6,333 nt of DNA from an uncultured Pseudomonas sp. (GTDB lineage: Bacteria; Pseudomonadota; Gammaproteobacteria; Pseudomonadales; Pseudomonadaceae), in assembly GCF_946885885.1 (NCBI RefSeq), contig NZ_CAMPHN010000228.1, positions 1 to 6,333 on the forward strand, given 5' to 3'. The notes beneath the pieces are model-generated. The model was not told the origin of the DNA, ran no database searches, and worked only from the letters and a program-made list of their open reading frames with translations. Below are positions 1 to 5,365 of the stretch, one piece after another. Numbering within the stretch: position 1 is the stretch's first letter; every line of letters starts with the position of its first letter. The position numbers were made by a program, and so were the translations under genes.

Positions 1-84
1 ACCGTACGCTACGCGCATCTGGCCCCAGACCATCTTCAGGCGGCTGTGCGGCTAGGCCCTTTAAAAAGCTTCTTGTCGACTTAG
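1..84 (+). CDS. Tyrosine-recombinase integrase, C-terminal end (partial)
   Basis: Frame 1 of the plus strand is open from the window edge to a TAG at 82-84 and encodes 27 residues beginning TVRYAHLAPDHLQAAVRLG. This is the C-terminal box of phage-type tyrosine recombinases (consensus like T-x-RYAHL-x-P-x-H), and the Tyr at codon 4 (bases 10-12) would be the nucleophile that forms the 3'-phosphotyrosyl bond during strand exchange. The rest of the gene lies outside the window, so the subfamily cannot be told. The gene reads toward the 3' end of tRNA-Ser(CGA), about 520 bases away, as expected for an integrase whose attachment site is that tRNA. The tail PLKSFLST after the box is short and normal for the family. 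The family call is seen directly from the motif; activity and the attachment site are inferred. Confidence 0.85.
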   Translation, partial: TVRYAHLAPDHLQAAVRLGPLKSFLST

Positions 85-106
85 GTGAATTAGAACCTAA
101 CGGTAA

Positions 107-490
107 TCAAGCTTTCTCACGCAGTCTTATCACCGCACCGGTGCAAGCTACACAGGCCAGTAGGTAGCAGAAAATCACCATTACAGCCGCGCCCATCCAG
201 CGGAGGATCGAAGCTCTCCGCTCAAGCGAGACTGTCTTATCCTGATCTTGCACTCTTTCCAGGAACTGTTCAGCTGCCTCCCTAGCTTGTTCGTTGGCTT
301 CGCAGCGTACTTCCTGATATATGCGTTTAAGTTCTTCTTTGTAGCTTTGGCCTATTACAGATGCTGCCAGGTCCTGACGTGTTGCCTCGAGAATCGCCTT
401 ATCTAGTCCACTGCTGAAGCCTGCCATCAGGTAAAGGCCCACTGTGATCAGTAGTTTTCGCCAACTGGGTTTAAACAACCTAAGGATCAT
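107..490 (-). CDS. Hypothetical protein with two membrane segments
   Basis: I do not recognise this 127-residue protein. It has a short basic N-terminus (MILRLFKPSWRK), a hydrophobic segment at about residues 13-28, a charged, helix-prone middle at about 30-95 rich in Glu, Gln, Arg and Lys that could form a coiled coil, a second strongly hydrophobic segment at about 99-121, and a basic tail (RLREKA). The positive inside rule would place both ends in the cytoplasm and the helical middle in the periplasm. Cysteines occur at 63, 108, 113 and 116. A purine-rich GGGGGGAAGG stretch lies directly before the ATG, unusually close for a ribosome-binding site; Met22 would fall inside the first membrane segment and is a poorer start. 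It is convergent with the integrase and lies between it and the tRNA, so it is probably cargo of the integrated element. Its base composition is visibly lower in GC than the core genes. Function unknown. Confidence 0.6.
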   Translation of the reverse strand: MILRLFKPSWRKLLITVGLYLMAGFSSGLDKAILEATRQDLAASVIGQSYKEELKRIYQEVRCEANEQAREAAEQFLERVQDQDKTVSLERRASILRWMGAAVMVIFCYLLACVACTGAVIRLREKA

Positions 491-516
491 CCTTCCCCCC
501 TAACAACGCTGTGTGA

Positions 517-538
517 TTTCGACACTTCTTCGACACTT
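517..538. repeat. Tandem 11-bp direct repeat near the tRNA
   Basis: The unit YTTCGACACTT occurs twice head to tail, at 517-527 (TTTCGACACTT) and 528-538 (CTTCGACACTT), with only the first base differing. The 11-bp period puts both copies on the same face of the helix. It lies between the orphan membrane gene and tRNA-Ser(CGA), inside the presumed end of an integrated element. Short phased repeats beside an attachment core are typical of integrase arm-type or excisionase sites, so that is the likely role, but this is inference from position only. Confidence 0.5.
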
Positions 539-552
539 GGCCGACCTGAAAC

Positions 553-589
553 GAAAAAGCCCCCGAAACTCTAGGAATTTCAGGGGCTT
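553..589 (-). terminator. Intrinsic terminator downstream of tRNA-Ser(CGA)
   Basis: Read on the minus strand, bases 589-578 (AAGCCCCTGAAA) pair with 568-557 (TTTCGGGGGCTT) to form a 12-bp stem with one T-G wobble and a 9-base loop, followed at once by a T run (complement of 558-554). It starts 12 bases after the tRNA CCA end and fits a rho-independent terminator for the tRNA transcript. If an element is integrated in the tRNA 3' end, this terminator may come from the element rather than from the original chromosome. Confidence 0.85.
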
Positions 590-601
590 AGACGTGTGAT
601 A

Positions 602-691
602 TGGCGGGAAGATAGGGATTTGAACCCTAGGTACCATCGCTGATACAACGGATTTCGAATCCGTCCCGTTCGGCCACTCCGGCATCTTCCC
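602..691 (-). tRNA. tRNA-Ser(CGA)
   Basis: A complete 90-base serine tRNA including an encoded CCA (complement of 602-604). The acceptor stem GGGAAGA (691-685) pairs perfectly with TCTTCCC (612-606), followed by discriminator G. The anticodon stem is ACGGA/TCCGT with loop TT-CGA-AA, giving anticodon CGA, which reads UCG codons. The class II long variable arm is a 6-bp stem closed by a GCGA loop (GTATCA/TGGTAC with one wobble), diagnostic for tRNA-Ser. The T arm is TAGGG-TTCAAAT-CCCTA. Nothing is missing, so the gene should be functional even if its 3' half was restored by an integrated element. A terminator follows it and a promoter with a GC-rich discriminator precedes it. Confidence 0.97.
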
Positions 692-703
692 GTGGCGGCG
701 CGC

Positions 704-732
704 ATGATAGCAGCTGAAATCGATTTGGCGAA
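704..732 (-). promoter_or_regulatory. Probable tRNA-Ser promoter
   Basis: On the minus strand a good -10 box TATCAT (complement of 704-709; 5 of 6 matches to TATAAT) is preceded, after 17 bases, by a weak -35 box TTCGCC (complement of 727-732; 3 of 6). The stretch between the -10 and the tRNA 5' end at 691 is almost entirely G and C, like the discriminator of stable-RNA promoters under stringent control. Start of transcription would fall about 6 bases before the mature tRNA. Predicted from sequence only. Confidence 0.5.
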
Positions 733-795
733 GCCCGCCGGGCAAATTTCTTGCTTGCTTTCAGGCGCTTGCGTCATTCGGCTGGTGTATGGCAA

Positions 796-817
796 TGGCG
801 GCAATAGGGTGCCGCCA
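796..817 (-). terminator. Hairpin after purC, possible weak terminator
   Basis: A perfect 8-bp inverted repeat, TGGCGGCA (796-803) and TGCCGCCA (810-817), with a 6-base loop, lies 14 bases beyond the purC stop codon. It can extend by two weaker pairs. There is no real T run after it on the minus strand (only TT), so it may stabilise the purC 3' end or act with Rho rather than terminate by itself. Confidence 0.4.
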
Positions 818-830
818 CTGTCCGGGCCGT

Positions 831-1700
831 TTACTGGGTCAGTTTGGTCAGGGCTTCGCGATACTTGTCGGCGGTCTTTTGCGCGACCTCGGCGGGTACG
901 GCTGGCGCTGGCGGTTGTTTGTTCCAGCCGGTGGATTCCAGCCAGTCGCGCACGAATTGCTTGTCGAAGCTCGGCGGGTTTTTGCCTTCGACGTAGCTCT
1001 CGGCGGGCCAGAAGCGGCTGGAATCGGGGGTCAGCACTTCGTCCATCAAGGTCAGGGTGCCGTCTTCGTCGAGGCCGAATTCGAACTTGGTATCGGCGAT
1101 GATGATGCCGCGGGTGGCGGCGTATTCGACGGCGGCGCTGTACAGGGCGATGGCGGTGTCGCGCACCTTGGCGGCGATATCCGCGCCGATGATCGCCTCG
1201 CACTGTTCGAAGGAGATGTTTTCGTCATGGTCGCCGACGGCGGCCTTGGTCGAGGGGGTGAAGATCGGTTGCGGCAGTTTGGAGGCTTCCTGCAGGCCGG
1301 CGGGCAGCTGGATGCCGCAGACGGTGCCGCTCTTCTGGTATTCCTTCCAGCCGGAACCGACGATATAACCGCGCACGATGGCTTCCACGGCGACCGGCTT
1401 GAGGCGTTTGGCGACTACCGCTCGGCCCTCGACCAGCGGCAATTCGGCGGCCGGCACCACGTCTTCGACCTTGTCGCCGGTGAAGTGGTTGGGCACCAGG
1501 CCGGCGAGTTTGTCGAACCAGAAGTTGGAGATGGCGGTGAGGATCTTGCCCTTGTCCGGGATCGGCTCGGCGAGGATTACGTCGAAGGCCGAAAGACGGT
1601 CGGTGGCGACCATCAGCATGCGCTTGTCGTCGATTTCGTAGAGGTCGCGGACTTTGCCCGAGTAGATTTTCTTCAGGCTCAGGGTCGAGAGTGTGGTCAT
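831..1700 (-). CDS. purC: SAICAR synthase (phosphoribosylaminoimidazole-succinocarboxamide synthase), long form
   Basis: Cytoplasmic enzyme that joins CAIR and aspartate with ATP to give SAICAR in de novo purine synthesis. The 289 residues show the family landmarks in order: nucleotide-binding GKVRDLYEI (15-23), [10 protein letters not shown] (32-41), [10 protein letters not shown] (45-54), the first signature [12 protein letters not shown] (105-116), the second signature IADTKFEFG (201-209), and [13 protein letters not shown] (219-231) near the active site. Length and wording match the ADE1-like long class (about 290-310 residues, common in betaproteobacteria, xanthomonads and yeast), not the short ~236-residue class typical of Pseudomonas and E. 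coli. The ATG at 1700 has a GGAG ribosome site 8 bases upstream (complement of 1709-1712). It is separated from bamC by a terminator and so should be its own transcription unit; I found no convincing promoter in the gap. The family call is firm; foreign origin is inference. Confidence 0.95.
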   Translation of the reverse strand: MTTLSTLSLKKIYSGKVRDLYEIDDKRMLMVATDRLSAFDVILAEPIPDKGKILTAISNFWFDKLAGLVPNHFTGDKVEDVVPAAELPLVEGRAVVAKRLKPVAVEAIVRGYIVGSGWKEYQKSGTVCGIQLPAGLQEASKLPQPIFTPSTKAAVGDHDENISFEQCEAIIGADIAAKVRDTAIALYSAAVEYAATRGIIIADTKFEFGLDEDGTLTLMDEVLTPDSSRFWPAESYVEGKNPPSFDKQFVRDWLESTGWNKQPPAPAVPAEVAQKTADKYREALTKLTQ

Positions 1701-1817
1701 TTCGGGATCTCCGCCTTTACGTGGCAGCCGTCTGGGGCGTTAAGCCAAGAGACAGGAGACCGCGAAGGCTTGCATGATTCTGAGCAGCCCGCGTGGCATG
1801 CCCATTAGTAACGAAAC

Positions 1818-1842
1818 AGGCGAAACCCACCGGGTTTCGCCT
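1818..1842 (-). terminator. Intrinsic terminator of the dapA-bamC operon
   Basis: A perfect 11-bp inverted repeat, AGGCGAAACCC (1818-1828) and GGGTTTCGCCT (1832-1842), with a 3-base loop, lies 31 bases after the bamC stop. On the minus strand it is followed by TGTTTCGTT, a broken U-rich tail. It ends the dapA-bamC transcript and separates it from purC. Confidence 0.85.
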
Positions 1843-1873
1843 ATTGGTATGCAACAACTGACGAACGCGTCGC

Positions 1874-2992
1874 TTAACCCAGGTTGTCCTGGATCAGCGT
1901 CAGTACGCGGCGCGTCACATCGGCCGGCGCGATGGTGTTCAGGTCCTTCTCAACCGTAACCTGCACGCTATCGCCGACCGGTGTCAGGCGTACCTGATAA
2001 CGCTCGGCGCGCTCTTCGATGGTTTCCTTATCGGGCTCGCCGCCAAACACCTTGCCGAGGAAGCCAGGCTCTTCGTCTTTCTTGCGTGCGCCTTCGGCCA
2101 GGTTGACGTAGTACACGCCGAGGCTGCGGTTGAGGTCGTCGATGCGCACATCGGCCAGCTCCAGGGACCGGCCAACGGCGGACCAGGCGCGGTCGAAGTC
2201 GGCGCCCAGGTTCAATACCGGGTTGCCGTTGCCGTCCTCGGACAGACTGACGCGACTCGGCGCATCGAAATCGCGGGCTGCCAGCAACGAGACGGAACCG
2301 CCCTGCTCGGCGCTACGCGCCAGGCTGACCAGCATTGCGTCGAGCAGCGCGGCGTCGACGCCGGCATTGCCGCTGCGGCTGGTAAACGCCACATCGGCGC
2401 TACTGCCGGCCGGACGCACGGCGCTTACCACGAAAATCTCGCTGGTATTGCGCTGCACGCCGGGCTCGATACGTACCCGCACACGGGCTTCGTTGTCCGC
2501 CGCGCCGCCGTCGAGGCTGCTGCTCAAACGGCTGGCCATGGTGGCCGACAACTGATCGATAGGCTGCCAGGCACTGCTGAATTCGCCGGTTTGCGGGCGC
2601 TCGTCGACGATCTGGAAGCCGTTGTCTTCAAAGAACTGGCGAGCCATTGGCCAAACTTCGGCCGGCACGCGCTGGGCGACCACCCAGCGCGAATCGCCGC
2701 TTTTTTGCAGGCTGAATTCGCTGGCGTCCGCCCGCACCGACAGCGGTTGCGGCCGTGGCACTTCGTATTCATCGACCGCGGTGGTGGTCGCGATGTGCTG
2801 CGGCACGGGCAGCAGCGGGTCGAGAGGCTTGGCCTCGACATTGGCCGGCAACTGCATGGGCGCGGTTTGCCGCGCCTCGAGATAGTCGCCGCCGCGATCA
2901 CGGAAATAGCCGTCTTCGCCGTAGATCCAACCGCAACCGCTGGCGCTGGAGATGATAAGAGCTAGTGCAGAGAGTCCGCCCAGTCGCTTCAT
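1874..2992 (-). CDS. bamC: Outer-membrane assembly lipoprotein BamC (NlpB/DapX)
   Basis: Lipoprotein subunit of the BAM complex, which folds beta-barrel proteins into the outer membrane. The 372-residue product starts with a lipoprotein signal peptide (MKRLGG plus a hydrophobic stretch) and a lipobox-like ASGC with the lipidated Cys at 20; Ala at -3 is a slightly weak lipobox. After it comes a low-complexity, Pro-rich segment (about 21-95) containing [13 protein letters not shown], the part that in E. coli BamC runs unstructured along BamD. Two helix-grip-like domains follow, roughly 96-210 and 230-370, with [26 protein letters not shown] opening the first. The ATG is supported by an AGGAA site 9 bases upstream. 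It lies 17 bases after dapA on the same strand, an arrangement also known from E. coli (dapA-nlpB), so the two are co-transcribed from the dapA promoter. Not individually essential in E. coli. Confidence 0.93.
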   Translation of the reverse strand: MKRLGGLSALALIISSASGCGWIYGEDGYFRDRGGDYLEARQTAPMQLPANVEAKPLDPLLPVPQHIATTTAVDEYEVPRPQPLSVRADASEFSLQKSGDSRWVVAQRVPAEVWPMARQFFEDNGFQIVDERPQTGEFSSAWQPIDQLSATMASRLSSSLDGGAADNEARVRVRIEPGVQRNTSEIFVVSAVRPAGSSADVAFTSRSGNAGVDAALLDAMLVSLARSAEQGGSVSLLAARDFDAPSRVSLSEDGNGNPVLNLGADFDRAWSAVGRSLELADVRIDDLNRSLGVYYVNLAEGARKKDEEPGFLGKVFGGEPDKETIEERAERYQVRLTPVGDSVQVTVEKDLNTIAPADVTRRVLTLIQDNLG

Positions 2993-3009
2993 GCGTGATA
3001 TTTCCTCGA

Positions 3010-3888
3010 TTAGACCAAAACGCCGGACTGGCGCAGGGCCTGACGCAGCGGTTCATGACAACGCGGGCTGAGCCAGGTCAGCGGCAAGCGGATGCCGTCG
3101 GGCATCATGCCCATTTCATGCAGGGCCCACTTCACCGGAATAGGATTGGATTCGATGAACAGCGCCTTGTGCAGCGGCATCAGACGGTCGTTGATGGCGC
3201 GCGCGATGGCGGCTTCGCCACGCATGGCCGCGGCGCACAGATCGCTCATGGCGCGCGGGGCGACGTTGGCGGTCACCGAAATATTGCCGCGGCCGCCCAT
3301 TAGCATCAGCTCGACGGCGGTGGCGTCGTCGCCGGAATACACCAGGAAATCCTTGCTGACGCGGTCCAGTACTTCCTGACCGCGCTGCAGGTCGCCGGTG
3401 GCTTCCTTGATACCAATGATGTTGCCGATCTTCGACAACCGTTCGACGGTTTCCGGCAGCATGTCGCACACGGTGCGGCCCGGCACGTTGTAAAGGATCT
3501 GCGGCGTGGCGACCGCTTCGGCGATATGCCGGAAGTGCTGATACAGGCCTTCCTGGGTCGGCTTGTTGTAATACGGCGTGACCAGCAGGCAGGCATCGGC
3601 GCCGACCTCGGTGGCGGCGCGGGTCAGTTCGACCGATTCGCGGGTGGAGTTGCCGCCCGTGCCGGCGATGACCGGAATACGCCCGGCGACCTGATCGACC
3701 ACACGTCGGATGACTTCGATATGTTCGGCCACATCCAGCGTGGCGGACTCACCCGTGGTGCCGACCGCGACTATGGCGTTGGTGCCTTCTTGCAGATGGA
3801 AATCCACCAGTTTGCTCAGACTGTCCCAATCGAGACCGCCTTGCGCATCCATGGGCGTGACCAGTGCCACCATACTGCCCGCAATCAT
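3010..3888 (-). CDS. dapA: 4-hydroxy-tetrahydrodipicolinate synthase
   Basis: Condenses pyruvate with aspartate semialdehyde, the committed step toward diaminopimelate and lysine, in the cytoplasm. The 292-residue TIM-barrel protein carries every catalytic residue at the E. coli number: Thr44-Thr45 in GTTGES, Tyr107 in PYYNKP, Tyr133 and Arg138 in YNVPGRT, and the Schiff-base Lys161 in GIKEATGD. The frame stays open upstream to 4038, but the start at 3888 is chosen because it gives the normal N-terminus [13 protein letters not shown] and length, and has an AGGAG site 7 bases before it (complement of 3896-3900); the extra 50 residues upstream look unlike protein of this family. First gene of the dapA-bamC operon and divergent from gcvR. 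Confidence 0.97.
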   Translation of the reverse strand: MIAGSMVALVTPMDAQGGLDWDSLSKLVDFHLQEGTNAIVAVGTTGESATLDVAEHIEVIRRVVDQVAGRIPVIAGTGGNSTRESVELTRAATEVGADACLLVTPYYNKPTQEGLYQHFRHIAEAVATPQILYNVPGRTVCDMLPETVERLSKIGNIIGIKEATGDLQRGQEVLDRVSKDFLVYSGDDATAVELMLMGGRGNISVTANVAPRAMSDLCAAAMRGEAAIARAINDRLMPLHKALFIESNPIPVKWALHEMGMMPDGIRLPLTWLSPRCHEPLRQALRQSGVLV

Positions 3889-3919
3889 GCAACCGCTCCT
3901 GCCGGAAAAAGAGAGCGTA

Positions 3920-3948
3920 ATGGTACTGGCGCCACCAGCCTTGCACAA
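3920..3948 (-). promoter_or_regulatory. Candidate dapA promoter
   Basis: On the minus strand, TTGTGC (complement of 3943-3948) and TACCAT (complement of 3920-3925) are spaced by 17 bases, matching the sigma-70 consensus at 3 of 6 and 4 of 6 positions. Transcription would begin near 3913, leaving a leader of about 25 bases that still holds the dapA ribosome site. A plausible but modest match. Confidence 0.35.
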
Positions 3949-3973
3949 GCGACGCACAAGGCCGTCGAATAAC

Positions 3974-4014
3974 CGCCGAACATTCGATATTTCTGGGTAA
4001 AGCGCCGAACATTC
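3974..4014. repeat. Two 12-bp direct repeats in the dapA/gcvR control region
   Basis: CGCCGAACATTC occurs exactly twice, at 3974-3985 and 4003-4014, 29 bases apart start to start. Both copies lie in the 237-bp gap between the divergent dapA and gcvR genes, upstream of the candidate dapA promoter. Two perfect 12-base copies so close together are unlikely by chance in a noncoding gap, so they may be operator half-sites for a regulator of one or both genes. The regulator is not identifiable from sequence. I saw no convincing -35/-10 pair for gcvR in the rest of the gap. Confidence 0.45.
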
Positions 4015-4125
4015 CTCGTTCAAGCGACCCATGAGCATTCCCCTGGGCAGCGCTTTTCGCTACCCTTCCGCCTTTGCTTGACGCGCTTCATGTGCGCCGG
4101 GCGCCAATCGCTTTAGGAAGGTTGC

Positions 4126-4683
4126 ATGTCCACCCCCCCAGTTCGCGAACAATTCCTCCTTATCAGTGCACTCGGCCCCAACGCCATGGAACTGACCAAC
4201 GTTCTGTGCCGCGCCAGCCACGAGAACCGTTGCGCGGTGGTCAGCACCCGCCTGAGCCGGCATGGCGATTTCAGCGCACTGGTGTTGCAGATATCCGGCA
4301 GTTGGGACGCCCTGGCCCGCCTGGAGGCGAGCCTGCCCGCCCTGGCGAAAAAACACGGCTTCGCGGTCAATGTGATCCGCAGCGCCGCCTCGGAAGCCCG
4401 CCCCCAGGCGCTGCCCTATGTCGCTTACGTCAGCGCGGCCTACCGCCCGGACATTCTCAATGAGCTGTGCCAGTTCTTCATCGACCATCATGTCGAGCTG
4501 GAAAACCTCACCTGCGATACTTACCTGGCCCCGCAGACCGGCGGCACCATGCTCAACGCCACCCTGACCGTGACTTTGCCGGCCGGCACGCAAATCAGTT
4601 GGCTGCGCGATCAGTTCCTCGATTTCGCCGATGCCTTGAACCTGGATGCCCTGATCGAACCCTGGCGCCCACAGACCCCTTAA
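4126..4683 (+). CDS. gcvR: Glycine cleavage system regulatory protein GcvR (two ACT domains)
   Basis: In E. coli GcvR represses the glycine cleavage operon by binding the activator GcvA when glycine is low; it does not bind DNA itself. This 185-residue protein has the expected two ACT domains, about 8-85 (EQFLLISALG..., with the GcvR-like ISGSWDAL at 56-63) and about 94-180 (ALPYVAYVSAAYRPDIL...), joined by a short linker. Its first ACT domain lacks the DRPG turn seen in E. coli GcvR (LGPNAMEL instead), so ligand response may differ. The ATG has an AGGAAGG site at 4115-4121. bcp follows after 13 bases, so the two are probably one transcript. No gcv genes are in the window, and whether a GcvA partner exists is unknown here. 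The ACT architecture is certain; the exact regulatory target is inferred from the family. Confidence 0.88.
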   Translation: MSTPPVREQFLLISALGPNAMELTNVLCRASHENRCAVVSTRLSRHGDFSALVLQISGSWDALARLEASLPALAKKHGFAVNVIRSAASEARPQALPYVAYVSAAYRPDILNELCQFFIDHHVELENLTCDTYLAPQTGGTMLNATLTVTLPAGTQISWLRDQFLDFADALNLDALIEPWRPQTP

Positions 4684-4696
4684 AAGGAAAGTTTTT

Positions 4697-5170
4697 ATGG
4701 CCGTAGCAGTCGATACCGCGGTTGCCGATTTCCAGGCACAGGCCACCAGCGGCCAGCAGGTGCAACTGAGCGCCCTCAAGGGCCAGCAAGTCGTGCTGTA
4801 TTTCTACCCGAAGGACAGCACGCCGGGCTGCACCACCGAAGGCCAGGGCTTTCGCGACCAATACCCTGCATTCCAGGCGGCCAACACCCTGGTATTCGGC
4901 GTATCCCGGGACGGTTTGAAATCCCACGAGAACTTCAAGTGCAAGCAAGCGTTCCCCTTCGATCTGATCTCGGACAAAGACGAAGCACTGTGCCAGCTGT
5001 TCGACGTGATCAAGCTGAAGAAGCTCTACGGCAAGGAATACCTGGGCGTCGACCGCAGCACCTTCCTGATCGACAAGCACGGTGTATTGCGCCAGGAATG
5101 GCGCGGCGTGAAGGTACCGGGGCATGTCGATGCGGTATTGGCGGCGGCGCAGGTTTTGAATAAAGGCTAA
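4697..5170 (+). CDS. bcp: Thioredoxin-dependent peroxiredoxin (Bcp/PrxQ)
   Basis: Reduces hydrogen peroxide and organic hydroperoxides in the cytoplasm, recycled by thioredoxin. The 157-residue thioredoxin-fold protein has the peroxidatic motif YPKDSTPGCTTEG with Cys45 as the attacking residue, and later GVDRSTFLIDKHG and WRGVKVPGH typical of the subfamily. The resolving Cys found 5 residues further in E. coli Bcp is replaced by Gln50. Two other cysteines exist, Cys81 (NFKCKQAF) and Cys98; Cys81 is 36 residues after Cys45, the spacing of the resolving Cys in the Xylella-type PrxQ, so a different disulfide partner is likely. AAGGA at 4684-4688 sits 8 bases before the ATG. Second gene of the gcvR-bcp pair, convergent with the permease gene. 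Confidence 0.95.
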   Translation: MAVAVDTAVADFQAQATSGQQVQLSALKGQQVVLYFYPKDSTPGCTTEGQGFRDQYPAFQAANTLVFGVSRDGLKSHENFKCKQAFPFDLISDKDEALCQLFDVIKLKKLYGKEYLGVDRSTFLIDKHGVLRQEWRGVKVPGHVDAVLAAAQVLNKG

Positions 5171-5184
5171 CGCCCGCGTCTCTC

Positions 5185-5335
5185 GTAGCCTGGATGAAAT
5201 CCGGGGAGCGGTGGCGAGCGCATAGCGACCTTGTTGGGTTACGCGGCGGCCAGCGGCAATGTCGCTGCTTGAATCGCGATAACCGCCGCTAACCCAACCT
5301 ACAAACTGGATAAGCCTTGGCGCAATCCGGGCTAC
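5185..5335. repeat. REP-type nested palindrome (GTAG-headed REP cluster/BIME-like)
   Basis: The gap between the convergent bcp and permease genes is filled by a nested inverted repeat. Outer arms: GTAGCCTGGAT (5185-5195) against ATCCGGGCTAC (5325-5335), one mismatch. Inner arms: TTGGGTTA-CGCGGCGG (5234-5249) against CCGCCG-CTAACCCAA (5284-5297), one base inserted. The left end is itself a REP unit: GTAG head, then CCTGGAT-GAA-ATCCGGG hairpin (5189-5205). On the minus strand two more GTAG heads occur, at 5332-5335 (GTAGCCCGGATT) and 5299-5302 (GTAGGTTGGGTTA). GTAG heads before a palindrome are the mark of REP sequences mobilised by RAYT (REP-associated tyrosine) transposases in Pseudomonas and relatives. 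It probably also serves as the transcription end for both flanking genes; no separate T-tailed terminator is visible. Confidence 0.75.
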
Positions 5336-5365
5336 CAAAAACCAACCTCAATACCGCCACATTGC

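Noticed and set aside
81..100. Hairpin TTAGGT/ACCTAA between the integrase and the orphan gene, considered as a bidirectional terminator
   Set aside because: The stem is only 6 bp, AT-rich, and has no T run on either strand.
87..106. Weak resemblance of TTAGAACCTAACGG to the tRNA T-loop region (TTTGAACCCTAGG), considered as a second attachment core
   Set aside because: Several mismatches and gaps over a short stretch; not better than chance.
580..1203. 207-codon minus-strand frame running through tRNA-Ser and into purC
   Set aside because: It crosses the whole tRNA gene and is an Arg-rich shifted reading of purC, with no coding signs of its own.
789..1808. 339-codon plus-strand open frame opposite purC
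   Set aside because: It lies antisense to the clearly real purC; its Gly/Asp/Val-rich reading is what GC-rich third positions give on the opposite strand, and it shows no family motif.
3889..4038. 50-residue N-terminal extension of dapA
   Set aside because: The standard DapA N-terminus begins at the Met at 3888 with a good ribosome site; the extension contains the likely promoter and one of the repeated 12-mers, and has no match to the family.
4060..5338. Minus-strand frames of 239 and 247 codons opposite gcvR and bcp
   Set aside because: Both are antisense to genes with complete family motifs and ribosome sites; the longer one even starts inside the REP palindrome.
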